DNA of 64,000 nucleotides from Tilletiaria anomala UBC 951 (Eukaryota; Basidiomycota; Exobasidiomycetes; Georgefischeriales; Tilletiariaceae), in contig NW_013546929.1 of assembly GCF_000711695.1 (NCBI RefSeq), forward strand, positions 1 through 64,000, read 5' to 3'. Both the position numbers and the translations under genes were made by a program. Below the pieces are notes generated by a model. That model did not search any database. It was given only the letters and a program-made list of their open reading frames with translations, and was not told the origin of the DNA. Positions 1 to 13,062 of the stretch are shown one piece after another (within the stretch, counting starts at the first letter, position 1; every line of letters begins with the position of its first letter).

Positions 1-2116
1 GAGGGCGAAGTGAAGCAACTTGTGCAAAGTTGATGCTTGGAACTTAAGAAACGTGGAGCGGAACGAGCTCGAAGCACTTGTCAAGATCAAAGCAAGAACT
101 TCCTTGTGATAAGCAAATCAAACCCACAAAATCGGTGTTGTTCCGTAGGTCGTTTCCTTAACGCACGCCGCCTCCATCAGCGTTTCAAAATGGCACATCC
201 ATGCACACAAGATACTCGTACATATCGTCGTCGCAGCAGCTGTGACTCTGTGAGGGGGCTTACATGCATACGGGCTGACTCGGTGGAGATTCTCGCTGAA
301 TCTGGTGCCGTCATCGTGTGCAGGAGAGCTTGGCCTAGAAACTGGGTGAGCCTCTGCCAGAAACCCCGGATTGGAAACTATCGGGGCCCCGGAAGAGCGC
401 GAAAAGTTACCGGATCAGGATGGCAGGCCAAGCCCCTCCGGGGGTTTCCAGGTCCGGAAACTGCCGATGATGCTGCCACACCGTCACCGGGTGTAAGGGG
501 AGATGGCTGGGGAATGATTGAGATAACTATCAATGCGACCGATGGCCCGCAAATCCGATGGAGGGCCTTGGCTATCCAGTAGTATCCTGTAAATATATAA
601 AAATATAATAAGCACAAGCTGGAAATTCAATGAGCTCCCGTAAAACTGATTACAATCTTCGGCACTCTGGCATTCCGCTCGATCGTGGCTGCAGAAGCGT
701 GTATTGGAGCCGACACTGCTCCAATGCTTAGTTATGAATTGATCCCTAACTGAAGCCTGCATCGTTTTGTTAGGGATATCTGCAGGGTATTGATAAAATA
801 TCGGACTCAACGCTTGAAAATCGCGTGAGCATAGGCCGCCAATCGCCACAAGTCGGAACAGGTCGGGACCGATTGACCATGTGAGCCTGAGAGTGGACAA
901 TTCTCCGCTTCACCCGTAAAACCAGTCCTTGGACAATGGTACACCCTCGCGCCGCTGACAAATCGGGTCGCGGAGAAAAGCCAGAGGGCTTCTCCAACAT
1001 CGCCAATGCTTGACTGCCTGCAAGGCATTTCAGTTTCCGCTCCCCATCCGAACTGTTCCGAAGGCGAATAGTATAAGCATCTCCTGTGTGCCGGCCGTTC
1101 ACGGAGAACACTTTTTCAACTCGTTGGCGGATCGGACGACGTGATCAGGCAGAGCAGTGGAAGGGGTATCTGTATGTATGATGTGCCAGTGTTATGGTGG
1201 CTAGCGCTCCTGGGGCTTGCCTATGTAGTGCCTGGGTCTGCTGCGGCTCTCAGCGGAGGTGTTCATGGTGCATATGTGCCCACATACATGTACATTCTAG
1301 ATTCCAGTCATCGGTTCATGTCCAGTGTTCAGCGACTCCACCTTTCCTGCCTTGGCACATGAGCACTTGCCACCCACTCTGGGCAGGCATTGGGCCAGTG
1401 TCGCCTTCTCGTACCAAAACGCGTGCATTACTTCCATTCCAAGTGTACGTACAAAGAGCAGCAAAGCCCATCTTTTGCTTTGATAATCCTGCCTAGTTGC
1501 ATGGTGGGCACTGGGGGGAAGGAGGACAGTGGCCTGGCGCCTGCCCTTCCACTTTCCAGCCACTCCAGTTGCAGGCTCATAGTGCATAGTTACCTACGTA
1601 CATCGAGCACATCGGCTCGGGGCATACCGCCACTCATGGTGAGAATCAGAGCTGAATCTCGACGGTCAACCCCAGTTAGGAATTGCGGGCAGAGCAGTGT
1701 CACTGTGCCTCGTCGCAATGCCGCGCGCTCTCTCTCTCACGGACTCAACCCTCCCCCCCACTCTTGCTCACTCTTCTCTCGCTTGTCATATCCATCCGCG
1801 GCTCGACTTTGCACCCATCTTCCACCGTTCATATCTCGCCTCTTCCATCCTGACCACCATCCCCATCGTGAACAGCAGTCTGTCCGTCGTCGTTCTTCTT
1901 CCATCCTCTTTGCAGAACATCCTAGTGCATTAGAGGCAAGACAGCTCGACGCTTCCAGCCTTTCGGGATCCCGTTGTCGAGCTACGACGACGGAGACAGT
2001 GGAGACAGAGCGAACGAGCTGCCCAGATCATATCTCCGCAACCATTGTCTTCTCGCCACACCCGTGCGTGCTACCCGAGTCACTCATACACACACGCACA
2101 CTCGGCGCCGCCCACG
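1..2116. other. intergenic region and GLT1 5' leader
   Basis: No gene could be supported here. Open frames exist on both strands, but none has a recognisable domain, convincing splice sites or a length beyond chance. The last 400 bases (about 1700-2116) are strongly C/T-rich on the plus strand with a run of CA dinucleotides just before the GLT1 start. That composition is common in the promoter and 5' leader of highly expressed fungal genes, so this part is inferred to be the GLT1 promoter and leader. Confidence 0.5.
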
Positions 2117-5100
2117 ATGGTCGCCACGTCGTTCCAGACGGGTAAGAGCCTTGCCAACAACCAAATGGAGAACAGCCTGACGGCCATCATCGAGGACCAT
2201 GGCGAGGTCACCACCTTTGAGGACCCAGTCAAGTCCGGTTTCCACAATGTTGCCCGTGACGCGAGCTCCTGGGCTGGCGGCTCCCTCCCCGCTGCCCAAG
2301 GTTTGTACGATCCAGACAACGAAAAGGACAGCTGCGGTGTCGGATTCATGGTCCACATCAAAGGCAAGCCTTCTCACAAGATCGTCAACGATGCAAAGCA
2401 GCTGCTTTGCAATATGACACACCGTGGTGCCACTGGTGCCGACGCAAGGGACGGAGATGGCGCGGGCGCTATGACCGGCATGCCAGATGCGTTCTTCAGG
2501 CGCGAAGTCGAGCTCGACATGGGCATCCAACTCCCTGAGCAGGGGCAGTACGCCGTCGGAAACTTGTTCTTCACCCCTAAGGACGATAAGGTCCGTGCGC
2601 AGCACCAAAAGATTTTCGAGGACCTCGCCGTCGAGCTCCACCTCCGCGTTCTTGGCTGGCGTGATGTTCCGGTCGATAACACTATCCTCGGCCCTGCAGC
2701 TCTCTCCAAGGAGCCAAAGATTTTGCAACCATTCGTCGTGCTTGCCGACCACTACGGCAAGGCCTCCAAGTCCTGCGAGAACCCATCCGCACGCTTCGAC
2801 AGCCAGTATTTCAACCGGCAGCTGTACGTCCTGCGCAAGTCCGCTACCCACAAGATCGGCCTTGCCAACTGGTTCTACATCTGCTCGTTAAGCCCTTCAA
2901 ACATCGTCTACAAGGGCCAGCTGTCGCCGAGGCAGGTGTACGACTACTACTATGATCTTGTCAACGCACGGTATGCCAGCCACTTTGCGCTCGTACACTC
3001 TCGTTTCTCCACCAACACATTCCCCTCGTGGGACAGGGCTCAGCCAATGAGGTGGGCTGCACACAACGGTGAGCAACCTTTGTTGACACTGTTGGGCTTT
3101 CGGAGCAGAGGCTAAGTTTTTGTTTGATTGTGCCCTGCAGGTGAGATAAACACCATCCGCGGCAACAAGAATTGGATGCGCGCTCGTGAGGGCCAGCTGC
3201 GCTCCGAGACGTTTGCCGACGAGCTGGATATGCTATACCCGATCATTGAGTCGGGTGGCTCCGACTCGGCTGCATTCGACAACGTGCTCGAGCTGCTCGT
3301 CGTCAACAACGTCTTGACGCTGCCTCAGGCCGTCATGCTAATGATTCCAGAGGCTTGGCAGGGCAACGAGGCGGAGATGGAGCCGGAGAAGGTCGCCTTC
3401 TATAAGTGGGCAGCCTGCTTGATGGAGCCTTGGGACGGTCCCGCGCTCTTTACCTTCTCCGACGGACGCTTTTGCGGTGCCAATCTGGATCGCAACGGTC
3501 TGCGCCCGTGCCGGTACTTTATCACGGACGAGGATATTATGATCTGCGCCTCCGAGGTCGGCACTATTTACATCCCCCCCGAAACGGTCCTCTCCAAAGG
3601 TCGTCTACAGCCGGGAAAGATGCTGCTTGTCGACACCGTCGAGGGCCGCGTCGTCGATGACAAGGAGCTCAAGATGTCCACCGCCCAGCGCGCAGACTTT
3701 GCCGCTTGGCTCGAGGCGCAGCTGCTGCACCTACCTGACATTGTTAACCACGTCCGCAGGGCCTCTGGCCACTCGATTGCTCCGACGCTCGACGACTACA
3801 AGCTTAGCCAGGACCCTAAGCTTTTGGCGTTCGGTTACACGGTTGAGCAGATTAACCTGCTTATGCTTCCCATGCTTGCCACTGGCAAGGAAGCGCTTGG
3901 GTCGATGGGTAACGACGGTCCACTTGCGTGCTTGGCCGAGGCGCCCCGCCAGATTTACGACTACTTCCGTCAGCTCTTCGCACAGGTCACCAACCCTCCA
4001 ATTGACCCGATCCGCGAGTCCGTCGTCATGTCGCTCGAGACGTACGTCGGCCCCGAGGGCAACCTGCTCGAGATGCGCCCGGATCAGTGCCACAGGCTGC
4101 GTCTGTCAAGCCCGATGCTCAGCATCGATGAGATGAATGCGTTGAAGCAGCTCGGCACCGTGCACAAGGACTGGCCTTCGCGCGTCATCGATATCACCTT
4201 TGACAAGGGCGAAGTCATTGACGGCTACGAACGCACGCTTGACCGCATCTGCACCGAGACCTCGCAGGCGATCCGCGACGGCATCCGCGTCGTCATCCTT
4301 TCGGACCGCAATGTTGGCCGTGACCGCGTCGCGATCAGCTCGCTCGTCGCCTGCGGTGGCGTGCACCATCATCTTATTCGCAACAAGGAACGCAGCAAGA
4401 TCGCCCTCATGATCGAGACGGCCGAGGCGCGCGAGGTGCACCACTTCTGCGTCCTCGTCGGCTACGGTGCCGACGCCATCTGCCCCTGGCTGTCCCAGGA
4501 GGCCATGCTCAAGGTCCACCGTGAGGGCCTGATCAAGGAGGATATCAGCGCGGAGCAGATCCTTGCGAACTGGAAGACCGCCGTCGACGGCGGTCTCTTA
4601 AAGGTCTTCAGCAAAATGGGTATTTCGACGCTCGCATCGTACAAAGGCGCGCAGATCTTCGAGGCCCTCGGGCTAGACAACTCGGTCATCGACCGATGCT
4701 TCGTCGGTACCGCTAGCCGCATCAAGGGCGCCACTTTCGAGCTCATCGCCATGGACGCTCTCGAGTTCCACGACCGTGGATACCCCTCGCGTGAGACCAT
4801 CACCGTTCCTGGTCTGCCCGAGTCGGGCGAGTACCATTGGCGCGACGGTGGTGAGCCCCACGTCAATGACCCGGTCTCCATTGCTAACCTGCAGGACGCC
4901 ACTCGCGAGCGCAACCAGTCCGCCTGGGACGCCTACTCGAAGGCGGCACACAATTCTGTCAAAGCGACTGCGCTCCGTGGTCTGCTCGACTTTGCCTACG
5001 ACAAGCGCAGGCCTATCCCCGTCGACCAAGTCGAGCCATGGACCGAGATCGTCCAGCGCTTCTGCACCGGTGCCATGTCTTACGGCTCCATCTCCATGGA

Positions 5101-8100
5101 GGCCCACTCTGCCCTTGCCATCGCCATGAACCGTCTCGGCGGCAAGTCCAACACGGGCGAAGGCGGTGAGGACGCTGAGCGCTCCATTCCGCTCCCCAAC
5201 GGCGATTCGCTGCGCAGCAAAATTAAGCAGATCGCCTCGGGCCGCTTCGGTGTCACGAGCAACTACCTTGCGGACGCTGACGAGCTGCAGATCAAGATGG
5301 CGCAGGGCGCCAAACCTGGTGAGGGTGGCGAGCTCCCGGGCCACAAGGTCTCGTCTTCCATTGCGCGCACGCGCCACTCGACAGCCGGCGTCGGCCTTAT
5401 CTCGCCGCCCCCACACCACGATATTTACTCGATCGAGGACTTGAAGCAGCTGATCTACGACCTCAAGTGCGCCAACCCGCGCGCACGTGTCAGTGTCAAG
5501 CTCGTCTCTGAAGTCGGTGTCGGCATCGTCGCTGCCGGGGTCGCGAAGGCCAAGGCGGATCACATCCTGATTTCTGGCCATGATGGTGGCACAGGTGCCT
5601 CGCGCTGGACGGGCATCAAGTACGCCGGTCTTCCGTGGGAGCTCGGCCTCGCCGAGACGCACCAGACGCTCGTGCTGAACGACCTGCGTGGACGTGTTAC
5701 TGTCCAGACGGACGGTCAAATCAGAACCGGTCGCGACGTCGCTATCGCAACGCTGCTCGGCGCTGAAGAGTTCGGCTTTGCGACCACCCCTCTGATCGCA
5801 ATGGGCTGCATAATGATGAGAAAATGCCATTTGTGAGGCCATTATCCTTTGACAACATTCTTGCAAGCAGTACTGACACCCTTATTTCATTCCAGGAACA
5901 CTTGCCCTGTTGGAATTGCGTACGTTCACTCTTCTCTGCCGTTAATGGCTATCGTTGATGATTGACCCCTTTCACCCCTCTGTGCAGCACGCAAGACCCT
6001 GAATTGAGGGAGAAGTTCGCTGGCCAACCGGAGCATGTTGTCAACTTTTTCTACTACCTTGCCGAGGAACTGCGTTCCATCATGGCCAAGCTCGGCATGC
6101 GCACAATCAATGAGATGGTCGGCCGCTCGGACTTGCTTCGTGTCGATGACACCCTTCGCACCCCCAAGACTCGCAACCTTGACTTGAGCGCTATCCTCAA
6201 GCCGGCTCACGAGATGCGTCCTGGTGCCGCCACCTACAAGGTCCGCCAGCAGGATCACCGCCTCTACGTCCGTCTCGACAACAAGTTCATCTCCGAGGCT
6301 GAGCCTGCACTCATGGAGGGTCTTCCTGTCCAGATCGAGTGTGATGTTGTCAACACCGACCGTGCCCTTTGTGCAACTCTGTCTTACCGTGTGTCCAAGC
6401 TATACGGTGAGGAGGGTCTGCCCCGTGACACGATCCACATCAACGCCAAGGGCTCCGCCGGCCAGTCATGCGGTGCTTTCCTCGCACCCGGCATCACATT
6501 CGAGCTCGAGGGTGACGCCAACGACTACGTGGGCAAAGGCATGAGCGGTGGTCGCTTGATTGTCTACCCACCCAAGAATTCTAGTTTCAAGGCCGAGGAA
6601 AACATTATCGTCGGTAACGTGTGCTTGTACGGTGCTACCAGCGGAAATGCCTACTTCCGTGGTATCTCCGCTGAACGTTTCGCCGTGCGCAACTCGGGTG
6701 CACATGCCGTTGTTGAAGGTGTTGGCGACCATGGTTGCGAGTACATGACCGGTGGTCGCGTTGTCATTCTCGGCAGTACGGGTCGCAACTTTGCTGCTGG
6801 TATGTCTGGTGGCATCGCCTACGTTCTCGACATGAACCGCGACTTTGTCCACAAGTGCAACACCGAGATGGTTGAACTTGGCCAGGTTAAGGACCCGCAC
6901 GAGATTGCAGAGCTCCGCAACCTGATCGAGAATCACCGTCACTACACTGGCTCAACGATTGCGGATCACGTCATCAAGGAGTTCCACCACCTTCTACCAC
7001 GCTTCGTTCGTGTCATGCCGCTGGATTACAAGCGTGTTCTGGAGGAGGAGGCAGCCAAGGCGGCTGCTGAGAAGAAGCGCTCCAGCCACGTTGACCTGCT
7101 GGGCACGCTTTCTCGCCACGGCAGCCAGGTCAGCCTGGGTGGTGAGGAGGAGTCCAAGAAGGATCACCCGGTAGCTGAGCCAAAGGAGGTGGACATTGAA
7201 GACGCTATGGTCGACGAGGAAGCCGCTAAGGCACGTCTTGCGAAACTCGACAAAACCCGTGGCTTCATGAAGTACAAGCGCCTCGGCGAACACTACCGCA
7301 ACCCAACCAAGCGTGTCAAGGACTTCAAGGAGCTCTCCAACCGTCTCTCTGACGCTGAGCTCAAGTATCAGACCGCACGCTGCATGGACTGCGGTGTTCC
7401 TTTCTGCCAGTCTGACACTGGTTGCCCGATCTCGAACGTCATTCCCAAGTGGAACGACCTGGTCTTCAAGGGTCAGTGGGAGGATGCATACCACCGCCTC
7501 ATGATGACCAACAACTTCCCAGGTAAGTTTGAGAGAACAGGCACGTATACCGTGAGGCTCCTGCTGATGTAGCTACCTTATACAGAGTTCACTGGACGAG
7601 TGTGCCCAGCGCCATGCGAGGGTGCATGCGTTCTTGGCATCACCGAATCGCCGGTGGGCATCAAGAGCGTCGAGCGAGCAAGTGAGTCCATCTTCAGCCG
7701 CTGCGATGATTTCTTTTGTTGATCGATTTTAATGCATTCTGTCATCCTCAGTCATCGACAAAGCCTGGGAACTTGGTTACGTCAAGCCGCAGCCGCCGGC
7801 ACACCGCACTGGCAAAACTGTTGCCATTATTGGCTCTGGCCCTGCAGGGCTGGCTTGCGCTGACCAACTGAACAAGGCTGGTCACTCTGTCACGGTCTAC
7901 GAACGTGCTGACCGTCCAGGAGGACTGCTCGAGTACGGCATCCCCAACATGAAGTTGGACAAGGACGTTGTTGCTCGGCGCATTAAGCTGATGGAAGAGG
8001 AGGGTATCCGCATCGAGTGCGGTGTCGAGGTTGGCCGCGACATTGACGCTGCTGACCTTAGGGAGCAGTACGACGCAGTCACCTTCGCCACTGGTGCCAC

Positions 8101-8923
8101 CTGGCCGCGCGACCTGAAGATCGAGGGTCGCGAGGCTGACGGCGTCCACTTTGCGATGGACTTCCTGGGCGCAAACACAAAGAGCCTGCTCGACTCCGGC
8201 CTTCAGGACGACAACTACATCAGCGCACACGGCAAGCACGTCATCGTCATCGGTGGCGGTGACACGGGTAATGACTGTATCGGTACTTCGGTGCGTCACG
8301 GGGCCGCCTCCGTTACTAACTTTGAGCTGCTGCCGCAACCGCCCGAGGGACGTACACGCGACAACCCATGGCCACAGTGGCCGCGCATCTTCCGCACTGA
8401 CTACGGTCACACAGAGGTTGCCGAGCACTTCGGCAGCGACCCGCGCACTTACCAGATCTCGACGACCAAGTTCGAGAAGGACGAGACCGGTAAACTTGTG
8501 GCCCTCCACACCGTGCAGGTTGCTTGGGAGAAGGACGCCTCAGGCAAGTGGCAGATGAACAAGGTACCTGGCTCGGAGAAGAGGTGGCCATGCGACTTGT
8601 GCTTGCTCGCGCTTGGGTTCCTTGGCCCCGAGAATGAGGCGCTTAAGAGCTTGGGCATCGAGCAAGACGCCCGCTCCAACATCAAGGCGGGAGACAAGGA
8701 CAGCAAGGCTCCATACAAGACAAACCAGGCTGGCGCTTGGGCTTGCGGAGATGCCCGTCGAGGACAGTCGTTGATCGTCTGGGCCATTGCGGAGGGTCGG
8801 GCATGCGCTGCTTCCATCGACATTGAGTTGACTGGCGGCTCGCGATTGGCTTGGGCAGGGGGTATTCCCCATAGGCATTACGCGCCTGGCAAGGTCCATA
8901 GCAGCCTCGCCGTTGCCGCTTGA
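2117..8923 (+). CDS. GLT1: glutamate synthase (NADH), GOGAT
   Basis: Makes two glutamates from glutamine and 2-oxoglutarate with NADH, the GOGAT arm of ammonia assimilation. Exons: 2117-3068, 3141-5832, 5896-5919, 5988-7522, 7586-7681 and 7752-8923, giving 2156 residues, close to other fungal GOGATs. The N-terminal glutaminase nucleophile is Cys73 (CGVGF), which implies removal of a 72-residue propeptide. The FMN/synthase region ends in the 3Fe-4S motif with Cys1207, Cys1213 and Cys1218. The fused small-subunit region carries CMDCGVPFC from residue 1688 and CPAPCEGAC at 1741-1749, both 4Fe-4S type, then the dinucleotide-binding GSGPAG at about 1794 and GGGDTG at about 1933. The start at 2117 was chosen because the upstream in-frame extension from 2045 has no family similarity. 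Family identity is certain; the exact start is less so. Confidence 0.96.
5896..5919 (+). other. GLT1: 24-nt GLT1 exon with an iron-sulfur ligand
   Basis: The exon lies between introns 5833-5895 (63 bp) and 5920-5987 (68 bp), each with GT and AG ends. It encodes NTCPVGI plus parts of the flanking codons. Together with the preceding CIMMRKCHL it completes the C-x5-C-x4-C ligand set of the 3Fe-4S cluster. The family's invariant sequence here requires these residues, so the exon is well supported despite its size. Confidence 0.92.
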
Positions 8924-10612
8924 TCGAGCTAGACTCGCGGCAAAGCATCTTACCAGCACTCGCACAAAAAAGCAAAGCAGAGCACAAAAGCAAAAGCGCA
9001 TGCATGCATCATACCACGACCCAAACTTTAGATGTCAACACGATTGCACAAGCAACGACAACTTCATAAAAAGCTTCAGAAAGACCCAGCCGCTGAGGAA
9101 GAGCAGGAAGAGAAAAATTATGATCACAATTTCTTCCACTGTTCCCTCTTACTTCCCGCCACACACAGCTCATGATCGGAAGGACCCATGAAGTCCATCC
9201 TCAATGTGCTAGCGCCTGGTGGGGAAACGTGTGAATACAAGTTCAACACAATGTAAATATCTTATAGAAGAAATCGCCAATCATCAATCCTCATCATCCT
9301 ATCCGATGTGTTGGAACCATGTACTGCTTGCTGGGTCTACCGTCTACTGTACCATGTCAAGCGTTGTCCACGTTGAGTATGTCCAGCGCAGAGTACATAA
9401 CTTCCTGCCCAGCATGGTGAGCGGATAACAGCCTGATCGGAGCTCAATAGCCCTATTCTCTCTATCTTCGCAACGAGCGTCTGAGCGCCATGCGCGGTAC
9501 GAGTTTGTCCATTGCAACACTGCTCTTGGCCAGCGCAGAGCATGGGAATGTTGAAATTCGGAACAGAACTGCAGCCTTCCCGTGCTCTCGTCCGCCCAAG
9601 GATGGATCGCTGCAGGTTCACCGACGGGGATGGACCCCAGGTACGAAGGCTTTCAATGTGGGCCACATCCGCTTCGATGTTCTACAAGGCGTTTGCCGTG
9701 GCAACAGATGCACTTCGGCAGCGTGCTCTCTGCAACTGCATCCCGATGTGGTTGCCACCCTTGATTGGCACTCTCGCCATCTTCAGTTCTTCGTCGTCCA
9801 TCCAGATTAGATCAACATGGAATCTTGAAAGAGGCGATAATACTGGCTTGCGGACAGCATCGTCTAATGCGATTCAAGCGAGTAAGAGAATGACGACCCA
9901 GGAAGCTTACATAAGTATCTTTGGCGCAATGCTTCGCACGTGCACGGCGCACGCGCCACCCAAAGCGAAGGTGTCGAAACTTGATACAACTGGTACAGCA
10001 CACCAGCACGACCATGCACCTCTTTGGGTCTGGGTCTCAGTCGGAGAAGAATGTGCAAGCGAGCATAGTGATGGAGAGACAGAGAGAGACAGGGCGCTGC
10101 CAGTTCGCAGATTTGAGAGGATTAGGGTCGCCTCTCCCGCAGTCGAGTCGTGCGGCTCCTCCCCGTGTTGATCCAATAATAGAGGGTGGAGCAGTCGAGG
10201 TCGTGCGATCACACCCTGCATCATAGCCTACGAACGTGGGCTACTGTTGTTCAAGCATTATCACAGACCCCATGATTCTCCAAATTGCTCCTATTATAAT
10301 CCACATCCACAGGTATACATCATCCGCCTTACTGGGTTGAGGCTTGAGCGATGGGCTCGAGATGCTCGTGAACTTGCTTACGTTTCGGCGTTCGCTGCAT
10401 TGTTGATGAAGGTCCGCAAATAGAGACAGACTGGACTTTCTCCGTGAACTCGGTACTATCACCATCACGGGTTGCAACTTCATCGACCTCGGGGGGAAGA
10501 GCTGATTCCTACAGTTGGAACCTGAGCATCAGTTCTGGCACAGCCTTTCAACCAGAATCCCAAGTGACTGCCAACTATACCTACCTGTTCTGTACAAGTG
10601 AAAAGGTAGCAC
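8924..10612. other. intergenic region between GLT1 and the bHLH gene
   Basis: Contains the GLT1 3' end (A-rich, 8940-9120) and the presumed promoter of the bHLH gene. A 219-codon plus-strand frame at 9512-10171 and several short minus-strand frames were inspected. None shows a known motif. A minus-strand frame around 9690-9800 reads plausibly for about 40 residues but could not be extended into a convincing spliced gene. No gene is called. Confidence 0.4.
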
Positions 10613-13062
10613 ATGTCTCTACGGACCATTCTCTCTTCTACAGCCGCACAGGCTGCGGTTGGAGCTGCTGCTCCCTCTTCCGCGCTGTTATTCTCATCAG
10701 CCTCAATCACATTGCCGTTATCCACGACAGAAGCTGCGAATGCAGAGAGCAGTAAAGGCCACGGTGGCCACGAAACGTCGACCCAAACGACATCGTCACT
10801 AGCCTCCGGGTCGTCCCTCCCGTCTCGGGGCCCCAACATGCAAGGAAAATCGGCATCAGTGCCACCACACTGTGTCTCCGGGAAGCCCGCGTGCACAAGC
10901 TTTATTGCGAGCGCAACCCGAGGTGGGAGCAAAGGCACACGCGACACTCGACGCCGTGCGACGCACTCCCAGATTGAAAGACGTAGGCGTGAAAAGATCA
11001 ACGACCGGCTCATCACGCTACGTAACCTCGTCCCGGCTTGTGCTGCGAAGATGGACGAGAAGAACCGTGGGCGTTCCGGGTACAGTGCTGCAACCGGCGG
11101 CGATGAGGATGACGAAGATGAGGATGGACCAGACTGGGTGCCTGGAGGACCGGATGGTGCGGCGAAGCGCAAAAGGAAGAGGCGAAATGCATGGGCTGTC
11201 AAGGTACCAATAAAGGATCCGGCTCAGGAAGAAGAGCTCGGATTGCATAAACTTGATGTGCTTACACACACGATCGGCGAGTTCGATGCAGGCATTCGAG
11301 TTCTTATGACTGTCTGGGAAGAAGTAAACTGATGATTCACACCTTGGCCACAGATTACATTTTGGAACTGCACACTCGCATCGAAGAGCTCGAGACCGGG
11401 CGCCAGCAGGCAGTCATCAAGACGGTAGACAAGGAGCGCGAGGAGGACGAGGAGCCGCTGCGAGGCGCACAGATCCCCGTTCATGAACAACAACAGCATC
11501 CGAAATCGCAGTCTATGCCAACACCGCGATCGAGACAACAGCAGGCTTTGTCGCCGAACACAGCGATGTCCATGGAGCCCGGTCAAATGAGGCAGGTCCG
11601 AGAGGTAGGACGTAGCAAAGCACCTAGCAGCGATGAAGAGACGGTCTCGGACGGGTTGACTTTCTCCGACATGGAGCTGGACGCACTCCCCCCTCTGACG
11701 CCTGGGCCTCCGCCAACAACAGAACAGGTCTCGGGCCCAGGGGTAAGCTCAGCGGGAGAAGGAGCAGACCCTGCGAGCGCACGCACCCGCACTTTTGTGC
11801 ACCCGCCAAGGCATACCATCCGTGTCCCCCGCCGCGGCACGGCCCCCGCGAGGGCCACTCCCTCATCGACCGCTTCTTCCAGCGAGGAACGCTCGCCGCC
11901 CACGTCTGGCACACTCAGCGCCGTCAGCAGCGCAAGCCTTAGCACGACAACCGGAAGCACGATTATGGCAGGCGGAAGAGGGTACCACCAGCAGAATCCA
12001 TCCCCGATGATCTTGCCCCTCCCCGCCTCCGCGGGATTGCCCTCACGCAGCCTGACGAGCCCGATGATGACCCTGTGGGCCGGCTTGCCCATCCTTCAGT
12101 CGAGTAACGACGATCCAGGCAACCTGCGAAAGAACTCGGCTAGCTTTGTACCTTTCGCGGGCGTACATCCTCTCCATTTGGCTGCACCTGGTGCATCCCC
12201 CGCCATGCGTCCTTGCCTCGGTCACGGTGGCCACGGGAACGGAACCTGTGTTAATTGGCCCGAGCTGCCTCCTCCTATGGTCGCGCTGAGCAGCAGCGAT
12301 CCGTTTACCCGCCGTTCTAGCTGGCAGCAGCTGAGGGAATCGGCGGCCGTCAGCGACTCGCGCACCACCTTGCCTGGCTCCCCGCACCCTCCACCATCTG
12401 CCGAACCCGCTTCCGGGTACTCCCAGGGGCGGGCGCACCGTGGCCGCACCGAAGAAAGAGAAGATTTGAATGGTGATGGTAGCGGCTGTGCACGTTCGTC
12501 AGGCGCAGATACCTCCGCTGCACATCTCCTGCTCAACATCGGCGCGTCGCCTGAAGCGCTACCCCCGCAGACGGCCTGTTCAGCCTCCCGTTCAGCCGGC
12601 ATGCTCTTCAGCCAGGAGCAGTCCCATGCCGGTCAGCAACGGCAGCAGCCAGGAAGGGCGCCATCGGCATCGCGGCGACAGTCCATCATGTCTTTCAACA
12701 CGACCGCCCTAGGCTACGTGACGCCGCAGGTCTTTCTCATGGGTGGTAGCCGACAAGCCCCATATGGGCAGGGTTTCGGACACGCGTACGCTTACAGTCC
12801 CGGCTCGTCGCTTACCCGCTACAACCACTATGCTGTTTCCAATCCTGGCTCTGGCGTTGGCGCTGGCGCTGGTGAGAATCAATTCGCTCGAGTGCATGCA
12901 TATCCGGCCAGTGCGCCGGGAGGAGCCAGGGCGCAGAGGAGCGGCTTTGCGTACGGTCTCGCATCGCCGCCTTTGTTTGCGCTTAGCGACTCCAAGGCGC
13001 TGCCCGAGGAGGAGGATCTTTCGTTGGCCAAGGAGATGGGACAAGACAGGAACAAATGGTGA
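10613..13062 (+). CDS. bHLH transcription factor with extended loop
   Basis: Predicted nuclear DNA-binding protein of about 790 residues from exons 10613-11276 and 11354-13062. The basic region and helix 1 (HSQIERRRREKINDRL, from about residue 117) are classic for E-box-binding bHLH proteins, with the His, Glu and Arg base contacts. Helix 2 reads LHKLDVLTHTIDYILEL and is completed only by splicing. Between the helices is an acidic and then basic loop of about 70 residues, far longer than the usual 5-15. The remainder is low-complexity S/P/A/Q-rich sequence typical of activation regions. The start is uncertain: frames open further upstream. The stop at 13060-13062 overlaps a possible donor (ATG/GTGAGA), with a possible acceptor near 13116, so a short extra 3' exon ending near 13246 cannot be excluded. 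The regulated pathway is unknown. Confidence 0.8.
11277..11353 (+). other. GC-AG intron inside the bHLH domain
   Basis: The 77-bp intron begins GCGAGT and ends CCACAG. Joining 11276 to 11354 gives THTIDYILEL, the expected helix 2. The nearest GT donor, at 11281, throws the downstream frame out, and reading through the intron reaches a stop. The GC donor is therefore the only one found that restores the domain. Confidence 0.7.

Noticed and set aside
37-582. 181-codon plus-strand open frame at the left edge
   Set aside because: No motif, composition shifts along its length, no splice or promoter support; looks like a chance frame.
107-1486. TGATAA words upstream of GLT1 as nitrogen-control GATA sites
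   Set aside because: Only a few scattered copies far from the start, about what chance gives in 2 kb.
4673-5866. 397-codon minus-strand frame opposite GLT1
   Set aside because: Antisense to strongly conserved GOGAT sequence; its open state follows from the GC-rich codon bias of the real gene.
9512-10171. 219-codon plus-strand frame between GLT1 and the bHLH gene
   Set aside because: No recognisable domain, and an overlapping minus-strand reading is equally plausible.
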